From the NCBI GenBank assembly GCA_954871525.1, contig OX940872.1, positions 26,569,746 through 26,633,745 of the forward strand: a stretch of 64,000 bases of DNA. Reading direction: 5' to 3'. Both the position numbers and the translations under genes were made by a program. Positions 50,113 through 61,960 of the stretch are shown piece by piece; the stretch's first letter is position 1; each line of letters begins with the position of its first letter. The notes under the pieces were generated by a model. It was not told the origin of the DNA, ran no database searches, and was given only the letters and a program-made list of their open reading frames with translations. The DNA comes from Parietaria judaica. Taxonomy: Eukaryota; Streptophyta; Magnoliopsida; Rosales; Urticaceae.

Positions 50113-50966
50113 TAAATTTATCGATAAATAATTTATATTTCTAATAAATATTATTAAGAAATTTCCATCAGTTATGGTACATGATTTCATATCAGAACCA
50201 TCGGTATCGGTTTAAAATTTCTATTAAAAAAAACGTCACATTATACTCGTATCATTCTCATATACTCGTAAATTAGATTTGTGGGCGATTTGCGATAGCC
50301 GAGTTTTATAACGTTCAGATTATTTTGTACCAAATATCCAGTGGAGTGCGAAGGTCAATTACTCTATTATATTTACCTAAGTCAATTACTATATTTCTTG
50401 AAAGAAAAGAGTAGATTACTATTGTTTGAATGTAATAGGTATATGCAATAGATTATGCTCTTTTTACTGATCATAATTTCTATCTATTTTGACTTAATTT
50501 GACCCGTTCCACTTTTCAGAAAATCTTTACTTAAATCTTAAAACCAGTAAAAAAAAATTGGGTTATTGTACAAAATTGGGTTACAATTTCTATAAAAATT
50601 TGAGTTTTTCCATCTAAGGAAATTGTTAATATTAACACTAGTGATAAAATTAAGTAAAAAAAAAAACATAAAAAAGTGTCGCTATAAACCGGTTAATAAT
50701 ATTTCTTACAACCGTTTGTGTATCTATCCCCAAAAACTTACGACAAAACGGTGGTGTCGGAATTACAAAAACACAACCCGAACGCCACCGACCAGAAGGG
50801 TAAAAGAGGACAAATTACCCATCAACACCTCAAGTTCAGTTCACATTTATACAAAAAGAGATTGAAACAATTTAATGTATGTTATGTAGATGTAGACACA
50901 AACAATGACAGCTAAAACTAGTGTGCTTTATGCCTCAGAGCAGCCTAATGCTACTTCACCTTTTAT
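50113..50966. other. Spacer between convergent protease and phosphatase genes
   Basis: AT-rich. 50700-50930 probably includes the phosphatase 3' UTR (minus strand). No gene. Confidence 0.4.
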
Positions 50967-53178
50967 TTACAAATTCTCGCCTGATGATGAATCGTCGAAA
51001 AACATTAAGTCCATCGGCACCGGAGATTGATTGCTGTTACCTTCGGCATTTTTCGTTTCTTGAGCCACCGTTTTCTGATTGGCTGCGGAAGTGAGAGTTG
51101 AGCCCCGACCCGAGCTGTTGAAGAAGAGGCAAACAGCGGCACAGTCGTCAACCTTCGAGAATGCAAACCTGAACTTCCAGACATCCACTGCAGCCTCTAC
51201 TAATTCCCGAGCGGCTGTTGAACGCCGAGATGACGCAACGATGTTCACTACATCGTCGTTCGAGAGGACATCCCAAATCTGCAGAAGGAAGAGCCCAATC
51301 ATATTATATAACAGATAACAGCATGCTATAAATGATGTTACACGCAAGAGCCGAAGCAAAGAAGCACTGTAATGTCTATTCTCGGAAACGGTATCAAATA
51401 AACAGGTACACAGTTATTATTGTAATCTGCAAAACCGGTTTTCCAAACCACGCTAACCAAAAGCCACCTAAAGTTCCAATGAAGGACAAATGATTATCCA
51501 GTATCTCATCATGAAAACCGCCTTAGGTTCCAATCAATAATACAAGAAAAAATTTCAATCACTTGGGCCCTCGCGGAGCTAGAGCATATAGGCGATGGAA
51601 TCATAAATCAACTGTATGGTAAAAGCGGCACAGGTGCTAGCGATCAAATCAAAATCGATGATGCAAAACGGGGACAGGAAGATTGTTCAGCAAGGCACAA
51701 TTTCATACCCCATCTGTTGCCAATACTACAAATTCATCCTTCTCGCCGATTCTATGGTGAGTGACGTCAGGAACAGAGATCACGCCATAGTTTTTCAGAC
51801 AAAAATCTCCAAAAGCACGGCTCATAGCAAGACCCGGAGAATCGCAGTGGGGAAGCCAGACACGTTGAACATCAGGTTCTCCGTATAGAGAGAACACCCG
51901 TCCTTTGCATATTTTAATCCTCTCCAATTCCCCTACAATAAAGCCAGCGGCAAACAAACATTTAATATTAGAGCACAGTACACCCTCGAGAAAATCACGT
52001 AATCAGAAAAGAAAAGAAAAAACCCGAGATCCAAATTGCGAATCTAGGGAAGGAGCAGGAGTTATACTCGGAACACTGGGCTTAAAGTCAACGGTCAACT
52101 GAACCGGAACGCAGCGATCGCGATCATCTCTGGTACACAATACAGCTCTAGAGTCCCCAATATTTCCAATAACAAGATCCTGACCCTGCTCACAAACTTA
52201 AAGTTAGAGCACATCTCAAAATGTGATAGCTAATTTAAAAAATATAATAATGGGATGTGAAAATGTAACAACTCCCGTCACGAGGTCTCGATCTCGGGCT
52301 CACTTACTTGCTTAATCAGGGTTACTGCTGTAGACCCACTGCAATAGGCATCGATTTGAGGATGCAATTTGAGTTCCTTGTCCATTGATTTGAACGCTTT
52401 TATAAAGGAATCTTTCAATGGCGAGAAAAAATCGTCATCACTGCTGTCTTGAAGTTTCGAACTCGAGAAAGCATCATTACTATCTGGCTCTACCTCTGTT
52501 TTGGAGTTACTAACTAAATCCCACAGGGAACTCAGCTTTACCGGTAGAGAATCCCTGATGTTCTTCGAAACCAAATGCCCGTATGGACCATGGCCATCAA
52601 ACACCCCGCAAAAGGTGGTATCGGCTTTTGAACCAAAATTCTGGAAACAGCATAAAAATCTTGATCAGGAGCAAATACACGGTTTTAATGCAGAGCTAAT
52701 AGATAAAGAAAACAAAACATATCCCGGGCAGCGAAGTAATGAACAATTTGAAGCGATCAACACGGTCTCCGAGTATGGAAAAGTATCATTGAATGACACC
52801 GTAATTAAACTAATTCGCTTCGAAATACACTCAATACCTATGCATTAATCTCAGCAACAGCAGCAATTGACGAATAAATTAAAACAAAAACCGTAAGTGA
52901 CCGGCATTGGCGACTACCTCCCAGACAATCATGGAGTCCTGGTTGGTCCCTTTCCTTCCCTGCTTCGTAAACAGCGACGCCATGTCGGAGCTGCCATTGG
53001 AGCACACCCTCCCAGGAATCCTGCGCAGCCACAGTTCCAGCTTCGAGTCCACGGCTGCTGCATAGGGAGAGGACGAGGACGACGATGACGTCCTCCTCAG
53101 CTTCCTCCTTTCCTTGCGCCTCCCGGGGGTCGAAGGCGCGCGGCCGCCCGGGATTTCCGAGGAGAGGCAGGAGCCCAT
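50967..53178 (-). CDS. Protein phosphatase 2C, N-myristoylation-type start
   Basis: Mg/Mn-dependent Ser/Thr phosphatase, 415 aa. Five exons, in transcript order, agree in phase: 53178-52918, 52640-52308, 52185-52068, 51932-51709, 51278-50967 (TAA). MGSCLSSE places Gly2 and Cys4 for myristoylation and palmitoylation, so membrane attachment is likely. Catalytic motifs are NQDSMIVWE (79-87), GVFDGHG (99-105), IGDSRAV (Asp209), SRAFGD (275-280) and LATDGIWDVLSN (308-319). The acidic/Ser-rich insert 131-158 and a Ser/Asn-rich C-terminal tail are outside the core. It resembles the Arabidopsis clade E group, whose members are membrane-linked. The open frame extends 49 codons upstream of MGSC, but that Met lies inside a likely 5' UTR intron (53304-53624). 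Confidence 0.95.
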
Positions 53179-53303
53179 CCCCAGGGCCCTGACTACGTCC
53201 AGTAAGCACTCCAGCGCTTCCAGACAGTCAGGGTCCCTCGTGCTTTCCGACCCCCGCGCCGTCGTTCCGTTCCGCAAACCACACCCCCGCCGGGCAACAA
53301 GTC

Positions 53304-53624
53304 CTGCCAATCCACAATTCATCACCCGAATTCAAAAAAAAAAAAAAAAAACCCTTCAAATCAGACAAAATCCACAACGAACGAAACCAATCCCAATCCC
53401 TGTTTTTTTTTTTTTTTTTTTTGCACTACCCGAAGAACGGAAATCCACAAATACGAACAAGACGTGAAATTTCATCAAATAACCAAAAACCAAGACAAAA
53501 TCCGCGATGTAATCGCGTGATTCTACATGGATTCTAATCGGACGTGAAATTTCTCTCGTATCACTGAAAATCCGAAATCTGATACCGTTTGATATGAATA
53601 GTGAATGGAGATTTCGCTGCTTAC
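53304..53624 (-). other. Probable 5' UTR intron of the phosphatase gene
   Basis: On the minus strand, a strong donor (CG/GTAAGCAG at 53624) and an acceptor (TTGGCAG ending at 53304) bound an intron with a long T/A content. This places a small first exon near 53625-53690 and removes the in-frame upstream Met at 53325. Confidence 0.6.
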
Positions 53625-53699
53625 CGAATCGGCGAATCGAAAAAGTGAATGGTTTGGAGAGACGTGACCGCGAAGGATGGCAATCAATGGGAAATGATG

Positions 53700-53724
53700 A
53701 TGATCGCGAAGAAGATTCGATACT

Positions 53725-53755
<31 letters not shown>

Positions 53756-56700
53756 TACTGAATTATTATGTGTGTAAAATTAAATAGGATGATATATTTT
53801 ATCCGAATATAAAAAGAAAAAAGATTAGACAATTGAGGATCTAATCCAATCCAATCCAATTGCTTTGTTTTCGGTTTTTTAATTTATTATTTATCGTTTT
53901 CTAATTAATGTTTAATTTAATTAATAATTTACTATTTTCTTCATATTTCTAGTTACTTTTTGCTTTGACCAATGGTTTTATCTAAATGTCAATTTGTGGG
54001 TTTTAATTAATTTCTGAAGAGGATCTTATATTAATGCCCTCCTAATCTTTGACAATTTTTTTGTAGACGTTTTTTTTTCTTCTAACATTTGGTATCTTGA
54101 AAATAAGGTACTTATTTCACGCGGCGTTCGTACTATGACTACTTCACGCGGCGTGGCCAATGTCGGAAAGGAAAGAATTAAGCCCCGGATTCTTGCATTA
54201 ATCAATCTCAAATCCCAGCCTTCATGACGATTTATTCTTGTTTATTTTGTTTTTTGGTCTTGGACTCTATCTCTATCACGGGAGCTCGAGGAAAACACAA
54301 ATACTCGTTTAATGGACTGAAAATTTCGAGCGAGATTGGGTGTTTTTGGAATACCAAAGAGGATTAAGTTTCTCGTTGTGGTACATAAAAACGATGATTC
54401 ATTCTTTTTACTCACACGATACTCTCTGATTAAATTCCATACTTTTCTTGTTGTGCAATCATTTTAAATTATATTTTAGATTTTGAGTTGTTTCGAATAA
54501 GTGTAAATATGAAATCGATCGCAAGTTCAATTTACGAGTATAAAAAGGGCGGTACATGATACTAATGGGTTTTCATTAAATTTATAAAATCCGGCGCTGA
54601 TGGATCTATCACAAACCCGATATATTACTGCTAGAGTTTTCGTTAAGTAGTAGTATTTAAAATATAAATAAATTTAATTAAAAAATTGGAGAATTGTTTA
54701 TTTTATGAATTTTTATATGATTTGAAAAGTTATTGTGCGATTTTTTTTTTATAGAATTTTGTGCGGTATATAAGTTAAGTTACATGAGATTTTTTTGTAT
54801 TTAATAAAACGACAATTTAGTGTATTGATTTTAACCCGTATATACGTGATTTCCGGTTTTTTTTTGTTTTTGTTTTTTGCGGGCTGTAGGCGTGCCCGGA
54901 TTTTGAGAACATTGTTTTGGTGTCACTATTATATAATTAAGCCGCCAAACATCAAACACTTTAAATCATATTTTTATATCTATTTGCATTCCGGTTTTGT
55001 GGATGGAATTTTGAGTGTAAATGGGTTCAGCTCAAAGCCGCGTAAAATAGTTGCTTGTATTGGACTGATGTTTTTATATATTATTTTATCTTACTTTTAG
55101 TTTTAAATTCTAACATACTTTTATTGTTATTCTCTCTGCAAAAAGAAGACTAACTTTATAAGAGTCAATAATACAGTCAAATTGGCCGGGTCAGCTCATA
55201 ATAGTTTGGATCGTATATAGAATAGTGGAGAAGCAATCATACTATTTGTATTTGATTTAGTCTATACTATAAATAAACATGTGTATTTATAACTTTTATT
55301 ATTAGATCCATCATGTGTGTCTTTAAAAGTTCTCCCGACAACATAAACATAATACATGGCCATACAAAAATATTATTGTTAAGTATGAGACATCATTGAT
55401 TGCAAGTATTGAATGGCACAAAATGTGTATATATGGATCACTATGCTTTTCCCGTTATAATTTGAATTAATACAAATATATAACTAAAATCCAGAAATGA
55501 GGGTTTAAAAAAACCGCATCAGGATCAGATTCGCTTTTACCAAACCACATTCGGATTCAAACCAAGTATTAACCGAATTTGATTTTTCAAACCGCATCCG
55601 GTTTATTATCGGATGATATTTCAGATTTAGGGGTTCAAAAACCCAAAACCTCGATTATAAGTTACGCAAACTCGATTTTCAAAAAATATTTGTAGATGTT
55701 TTTCTCTCATTTTTATTATTTTCTTCTCAGTTTTTTGAGCATTTTTGTAGCATAGCGCATTGATTTTAGTTAAAAATTTAGTATTAATTTTTTTCTATAT
55801 ATTTATTAAAAATATTTTTCTATAAAAAATTAAGTTATCTTTAAAAAATGAGTAATTTTTTTTATAAAGTTCGATACAAAATGAGTATTTCTTACTATTT
55901 CAAAAAAATTAAATTTGGATCATGGATATTTTGTTTTAAAACTAGGTCGTGGTTTTGATATTCTAAAATCCAAAATCTGGGTCCGGATTCCGGGTTCGGC
56001 AAAAAGAAAGAAAAGAAAGGGTTTTAGACCCAATTTTAACCCTTACAAATATCATTATCACTGACGACCACATGGCAATGCCATGTCATTCAAATATTAA
56101 GTGGCATGCCAATACATTTTAATTGAATTTTTTTACTATAATTTTTTTAATTTTTTAAGTTTAACTTATTTTTTTAATGATTTTTTTACCCCAAGACCGG
56201 TTTTTTTACGCAAAACTAAAAATAACCGGATTAAAATACCCAAAATCTTAAATACCTAATTTTTTTTACCCGGAATATAAAAATACTCGAACTGAAAAAT
56301 TCAAATGTACCAAGATAAAAAAAAATTGGGTATTTTACTCCGGTTTATTTGCTCTAGGTAATTTAATACAGGTACTTTGTTACCCTAAATCCATGATATC
56401 CGCATTAAAACACCTTGAATCTCTAAAAAAATCCGAATTAAAATACCTAGAATAAAATAAACACGTTATTTTTTTTTAATCTACCCGACTTAAAATACTC
56501 GGAGTAAATAATCGAAATCTATATATCCAAAATACATGGGCACCGACTTAAAATACTCGGAGTAAATAACCGAAATCTATATATCCAAAATACATGGGCA
56601 TTTTAGATTTCGAAATATGGATTCAAATACATGGGCATTTTACACCCGGAATCTTAATATGCCCGAACTAAAGTCTAATAATGTCTTAAATTGTGTATCA

Positions 56701-56757
56701 TGAACTCTTACAGTGCTACTATATATGCACACTAGCTAGCTTGTATAATTTTATTTA
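53700..56757. other. AT-rich intergenic DNA with degenerate repeats
   Basis: No gene. A TA run at 53729-53755 lies in the phosphatase promoter region. 55490-56050 is a degenerate block with CCGCATCCGG and CGGATTCAAAC words, related to 23340-23720. 56150-56650 is another low-complexity block (AAATACCC/AATACTCG words). Confidence 0.4.
56487..56602 (+). repeat. 58-bp tandem duplication
   Basis: Two adjacent units, 56487-56544 and 56545-56602, differ at a single inner position (AATAATCG versus AATAACCG) plus the boundary. Each begins GACTTAAAATACTCGGAG. It is a recent local duplication within a degenerate repeat. Confidence 0.85.
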
Positions 56758-56966
56758 TTTCATTTCATGAGGAGGGCAAACGGGCCTTCCAAGCAGCTAT
56801 GAGAACCCCTGCACCACACAAATTGAATTGGGCCGGTCAGAGGATCGGGAAGCCCAAGGCAAAGTGTATTTTTGAGAGCCCCTTAATAAGATAATTTATT
56901 GATATTTTATTTTTTCTAAGTTAATCTATTGAGTGTTTTTCACATTCCAAAGCCAAACTGTATGTC

Positions 56967-57014
<48 letters not shown>

Positions 57015-57400
57015 ACTTTTTGAGCTCCTAAGATCATAATTTGAGCCCTCTGATGTCATGTTTAAAAACACTAACCCAAAAAAAAAACACAAATAAACAA
57101 ACAAAATTGGGCCTAAGGCCACTGCATCATTGGCCTTACCACAAGGCCGGTAGTGAAACTGAACCCGAACTTTGAGCTTTTCCCCGCATGAACGATCCCA
57201 GTCCGTGGAGCCCGAGGCCATGTACGAGCTAGCTCGTCACGCCGCTGTTTATGGGTTCATTATGCAATTATTCCTTGAAGAGGTTTTGAGCTCTTCTTGG
57301 TGATGAAATATGGCTAGCCTAAGCGGGCATAATGATCTACTTAAGTGTTATGTATTGAATGAATCTAATAATTGTTAAAGTCAAACGTAGTGATCTTATT
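56758..57400 (+). repeat. Related segment 1 of a duplicated unknown sequence, with insertion
   Basis: Aligns with 59160-59465. Shared text includes GAGGGCAAA at the left and GAGCTCTTCTTGGTGATGAAA at the right, plus GGAGCCCGAG/GTCGAGCCCGAG and AATTATTCCT/AATAATTCCT. Relative to the other copy it carries about 340 bp of extra DNA near 56815-57165, including a TA run (56971-57010). Origin unknown. No intact frame is shared. Confidence 0.6.
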
Positions 57401-57899
57401 TTTAATGGGGTTATTAGCGGCACAAGGTAAAAAAAAAAAGTTCTACTTTGGTAAAAAAAAAATAGAATTCCATGTGTCTTTCATCCATTTCCGTTTATTA
57501 TGTCATTTGTGACATCTCTTACACACACGCTACTCACACACACTCAACACTGCACACATATGCATAACCATATAAACTGTAAATTGTGGTTTTAAATATC
57601 TGGATATGTCGTCGATTTATCCATGACGTGCCCAGAAAATGAGAAATGCGTAGGAAAACAATATATTCATTTCTTCTCATTTATCCGCTGGCAAGCGATA
57701 TATCGATATCAGCCTTAAGAACCATGCTTCGTATTTATGTTCATATTCTATGACTTCATTATGATGCCTAATTTATTTTATGTTATGTCGACATTATGTT
57801 ATGATTCACGACTTTTATGTTATTTGTTTGTCTTATCTTATGATTTATGGTGTTTTCTAGGCTATAACTATGTGTCATATTTACTAAATAGCTAGGTAG
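57401..57899. other. Spacer before the third LTR copy
   Basis: AT-rich. The phrase CAAGCGATATATC occurs at about 57692 and again at 58063, suggesting a diverged internal duplication. No gene. Confidence 0.35.
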
Positions 57900-57919
57900 T
57901 TTAGAAACTATATAAAAAT

Positions 57920-58545
57920 ATGATTGAAATACTAAAAAATATGTTTAAGAATATTCATCGATATTTCGATCGGAAAACGATATTTCTGTGAAATTTATGT
58001 GGTATTATCGGCAAGCAATATATCCATTTCTTCCTATTTGTCCATCGGCATGCCCTTCGGCAAGCGATATATCCGTAAAATGAAGAGTTTGAAATGACAT
58101 CGATATCGATAACTGGCATCGGGTTTGAGACAAGAACACGTGAAATCGGGCGAACGACGTGGGCTCGGGTCTCGGGCTATCTTGTGGTGATTCTGGCCTC
58201 ACCACGTGTCGGTCGGAAGTTACTAGCTATTGAGGGGTGGTTTCTGACCGTTACTTCCCTAAAATAACCGTTTTTTAGTCTATTTAATTTCGTGTTTGAG
58301 ACAGAAACGTTAATTATGTTCCTGCAATCTTTATGCTCTCTGAAAAACACTTCCAGAAACACGTTCTTGCTTACGGTCGGAAGTTCGCTTCGTCTTGCGA
58401 TTTTCCGGCCAAAGACTTGTCTTATCCTGGGTGTTCTTTCAAGCAGACTCAAAAGAGGTTTTTGAGTGCTCGAAACACTATTAGGAAAATGATGTTATGC
58501 GCGATTCAAGCCGTGACGTTTTCAACCTTGAAGAAATTTCCAACA
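57920..58545 (+). mobile_element. Family A LTR, copy 3 (5' end unresolved)
   Basis: From a degenerate TATTTAAT (58277) to the CA end at 58545 (TTTCCAACA) it aligns with the solo LTRs at 7190-7783 and 16761-17396. Shared text includes TTGCGATTTTC, CTTATCCTGGGT and GACGTTTTCAACCTTGAAG. The expected start lies near 57.9 kb, but I found no TG end with a duplication of the GCAAT that follows the 3' end. Either the left end is truncated or the copy is older. The 114-aa frame at 58333-58677 is not a gene. Confidence 0.65.
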
Positions 58546-58924
58546 GCAATGCCACGTGGGCTTGCTCTGAATGCCACAAAGGCAGTTGGCAACGTTGTTA
58601 AAATAATTAGGATGAAAAAGTTACTCAACCCAGTTAAAGTGACCCTAGATACTTTTGTCGCTACTGTTTGGAGTTAAGTTCATGCCGCTCCAATTAACCA
58701 TACGTTAGATACTTATGCACGATTATTCCTATATCATATTAAAATATCAATACTTTGTCCGACTAGAAAAATAAAATTTATGCCGTGAATAACCTCCTTT
58801 ATTTATACTCTCTCTAATCGAGCATCGGGTAAAACCAGAGTCATAAAACGCAATCCTATTAGATTAATGTCTATTAGTGAAACTCAATAGGAAAATTATG
58901 TATCATGAACATCGACGAAAAGTC
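58546..58924. other. Intergenic DNA
   Basis: Nothing recognisable between the LTR copy and the SINE. Confidence 0.4.
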
Positions 58925-58940
58925 AAGTATAGACTCTTAT

Positions 58941-59140
58941 TTTCTTTTTTTCTTTTTTTGAATGGGATGACGTTATCGGCCAATGTTACTAGATATATCC
59001 AGTGTAAGAACAAGTTGCACTATTTGCCAAGCTTACATATATAAAAGGGGCAAGCATTTTTCTCCCATGGAGTTTGAAATTGTGACCTCTTAGAGGACAT
59101 GTGAGTAGTGGTGTTATCACTACGCCAAGCAAGCTTAGTT
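58941..59140 (-). mobile_element. tRNA-derived SINE, copy 2
   Basis: On the minus strand it has an A-box-like TTGGCGTAGTGATAAC, a B-box-like GGTCACAATTTCAAACTCC and an A-rich tail. A 16-bp duplication with one mismatch flanks it (58925-58940 and 59141-59156, AAGTATAGACTCTTAT versus AAGTATACACTCTTAT). It is the same family as 15200-15406, in the opposite orientation. Confidence 0.82.
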
Positions 59141-59159
59141 AAGTATACACTCTTATCAT

Positions 59160-59465
59160 CGCATGATTATATTATTCCATTTGATGACGAGGGCAAATGT
59201 GCCGTCCAAAGCAGTTGTAAGAGCTCCTCCACTAGTGCAGCACCCCAACCACTCTGAGCTTCCGGCCCGCAGGGACGATCGCGGTCTGTCGAGCCCGAGC
59301 TATGTAAGCGCTGCTCGTCACATCGCTGCTTATGGTTCGCTGTCCAATAATTCCTCGAAGAGAGCTCTAAGCTCTTCTTGGTGATGAAATGTGACTCGTT
59401 TTCACGGTCTATGTAAGTAGTATATATTGAATAAATCAATAACTGTCAAAATAGTTATCTTCTAT
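59160..59465 (+). repeat. Related segment 2 of a duplicated unknown sequence
   Basis: Partner of 56758-57400 without the roughly 340-bp insertion. Open in both directions (73 aa plus, 90 aa minus), but neither translation is recognisable or kept in the other copy, so coding is not supported. Confidence 0.6.
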
Positions 59466-60119
59466 AAAATATACATAATTATATATATATATATATATTT
59501 AAAAAAAAAAAACTGTTGACTTTAAAATATTTTCTATAAAAAAAAAAAACCACCGTTAACTTTAAGATAACCTATTGAAACTCTCTTCTTTATTATATAA
59601 CAATATAATATTTCATAAATCTATTTAGTTCTAATTTTGTGTGTTTATGCTTGTAATTTTCGATACGAAAATATTTATGTTGTTATTTTCTCTTAAAACA
59701 ACTATTTTGAATTTTATTTGGCCAATTTTACATTTTTGCTTTCGACTTAAATATCTTTCGCATGAATATGACTAACGCATGGAAGGTTGAGTGTCAATGT
59801 GCAGAACAAAATCTTTCCATGGCGCCGGAGCCCCGAAACGTTGTTGAACCAACGGCTGGATTCACGTTAGACAAGCACACCTTGGTCTTCTTCACTGATG
59901 GCCCATGTTCACCGGCAGGAGTTTGGATATTGGCGTGCGGCTGTGTTTTTCGGGATTATTCTATACGTATTTTAAGTTATTGGGAGCTTCGCATTTTTCA
60001 CTAGTTAAACAGACACGTGAAACATAACGGAATGCACCCAGAATGAGTATCAAGAACACACGGAAATATAATTTTCATACAGAATATAGCATGGTCACAA
60101 ATATATATATATATATATA
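59466..60119 (+). other. Spacer with one unrecognised 80-codon frame
   Basis: 59762-60004 is open for 80 codons and less AT-rich. It contains VFFTDGPCSPAG and CGCVFRD, faintly like the first strands of the RNase H domain in plant LINE polyproteins (DG...G.V.RD). The match is too short to assert. The rest is AT-rich with a TA run at about 60102-60118. Confidence 0.25.
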
Positions 60120-60289
60120 ATAATTGTTATGTGCATTTTTTGTAATATATAAAATTGGGCCCATTTTGGCTAAAGTCAAAGCCCACTAAGGAAAGTCAAA
60201 TCCTGACATGGTAAGTTAAGGTCCATCACCAACGCCAGAGGCCCGGGACCGAATAACTAAGACATTGGTGAGGCCTGGGGCCCAAAAGG

Positions 60290-60545
60290 CGATGAGGCCG
60301 ACAAGGTGACGAGGCGACAAGCCGACAAGGCGACGAGGCGACGAAGCCGACAAGGCGACGATGCAACGAAGCCGACAAGCCGACGAGGCAACGAAGCCGA
60401 CAAGGAGACGAGGCGACGAGGCCGACAAGGCGACGAGGCGACAAGCCGACGAGGCAACGAAGCCGACAAGGCGACGAAGCCGACAAGGAGACGAGGCGAC
60501 AAGCCGACGAGGCGACAAGGTGCCAAGGCGACGAGGCGACAAAGC
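60290..60545 (+). repeat. GC-rich minisatellite in the LTR U3
   Basis: About 255 bp of short units built from CGACAAGGCGACGAGG and CGACGAAGCCGACAAGG variants. It is open in several frames on both strands, translating to Arg/Lys-rich or Leu/Ser/Arg-rich repeats that are not proteins. Confidence 0.85.
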
Positions 60546-60764
60546 CCCTCGCCGGAGCTTGGCGAGAGCACAACTTGCAATTAGCCTACACGACGAGAAG
60601 ATCCGAGACTACGAAGATCCTCGGGAAATCCTCCGGATTTCCCCGAACACAACCTACGGACTCGCGGACAACCTGAAGACATCGAAGCCAAATCGAGAAG
60701 CATCGGAGACCCTTTTTGCAGACAAGGGGCCCCGACAACCTCCCTGTTGCAGGGAGAAATTCGC

Positions 60765-60895
60765 AAGACCCCTGAAGGTGCAATATTCAGGGAAATGGGA
60801 GACCCCAGGGGTGCAATTCCTAGGGAATTCGCAGGCCCCAAGGGGTGCAATTCCCAGGGAATTCGCAAGCCCCTAGGGTGCAATTTCCAGGAGTT
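60765..60895 (+). repeat. 35-40-bp tandem repeat in the LTR, just before its TATA box
   Basis: Three to four copies of a unit with GGTGCAATTCCCAGGGAATT and CGCAAGCCCC variants. It directly precedes TATAAATA, a common place for enhancer repeats in LTRs. Confidence 0.75.
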
Positions 60896-61133
60896 GCTTT
60901 TCTATAAATAAGAGCCTTCCCCCCCTCATTTTCACACTCACTCACAGCTTTCTCCAGAGCTTCTCTCTCTAGCTTTCTCTCTCTAAAAACTCGTCTACTC
61001 TAAGGAGGAAAGGACTTGAGTTAAGAGCTGAGATCGATCTAGAAGCAGAGTCCTAAGCCTGAGAAGAAAGGTTGTTCGACGGGTCAGCTAAGGCATCCCT
61101 TGCTAGGTGGGAAACCACGCCACCACCTGTGAG

Positions 61134-61290
61134 GTCGACAGAGACGGAGCTTCCTTTCGTCGGAATAAGGCCCCTCGTCATACGAGGCCACCTACCCCGA
61201 CAAGGTCGACAGAGACGGAGCTTCCCTTCATCGGGATAAGGCCCCTCGTCGTACGAGGCCATCTACCCCGACAAGGTCGACGAAGGAGCA
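61134..61290 (+). repeat. 70-bp tandem repeat in the LTR
   Basis: Two full units start AGGTCGACAGAGACGGAGCT (61134 and about 61204), followed by a partial third (AAGGTCGACGAAGG, about 61273). Confidence 0.8.
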
Positions 61291-61960
61291 CACCTCGTCA
61301 GGTCAAGGCTCTCACTGTACTTCGCCAACACGAGGGAAGTTCGACAGTGAGCTTGCCAGCACCCACGAGATCGACGAAGAGCACATCACGCCGGTAATAC
61401 CCAAGCCAACAGGCCACGGGTCACCCCCGCACCGCCAATAACAACACTTTCGACGAGTAAAACCACATCGTCATTCACCCGCCGTTTATTTCTAACCCCG
61501 AACTACGTGGGACCTGATTCTCTTAAACTGAGATTCGTAGGCAGCCTCGCCCAACCATAAGCGACGGGGCACGGGCTCATTCTACCCTTTTTTGCAGGTC
61601 CTCCCTCGCCATAGGAGCTCGCCAAGGAATGAAAAGCATGAAGAATCATCAAGACTAGCTCGGAGCTTCATCAAGACCAGAGTTTGCCCTGACGAGGACA
61701 TCGCCAAGACAAGGACTCCGCCCAAACGAGGAGCTTCGCCGTGAACCGGACTTCGCCACCACCAAGGAAGTTCGCCGAGGATCGTCAACGACAGCCCGGA
61801 GACTCGCCCAAGACGACGGGACCGCCTCCAGCTTTGACGATCATCAGTCAACCCGCGTTGACTCAGCATCAAATTATCCTTGTGTTCAGCGGGTCAATCT
61901 CGGGACCCAAACTTTAGATCCGACTCTAAGTTGAAGCCATTTTTACGCATTAACAATAAT

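Larger units (their letters stand above)
60125..61955 (+). mobile_element. 1.83-kb solo LTR (probably Ty3/gypsy)
   Basis: Starts TGTTATG and ends GCATTAACA, with inverted TGTTA/TAACA termini. A perfect 5-bp duplication ATAAT lies at 60120-60124 and 61956-61960. TATAAATA at 60903-60910 is followed by a CA-rich start region (CATTTTCACACTCACTCACAG, about 60926), as expected for the U3/R border. There are no gag/pol or primer-binding sites, so it is a solo LTR. Its length and GC-rich repeats fit the Tat/Ogre side of Ty3/gypsy, but the superfamily is inferred. The many reading frames inside are repeat artefacts. Confidence 0.82.

Noticed and set aside
53179..53325. 49-codon N-terminal extension of the phosphatase frame.
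   Set aside because: Its Met lies in a probable 5' UTR intron; MGSC is a typical lipidation start.
57916..57950. TGATTGAAAT or TGTTTAAG as the 5' end of LTR copy 3.
   Set aside because: Neither is preceded by GCAAT, the 5 bp after its 3' end, so the boundary is left open.
60226..60876. Overlapping 92-171-aa frames on both strands (Arg/Lys-rich or Leu/Ser-rich).
   Set aside because: They are translations of a GC-rich minisatellite inside a solo LTR.
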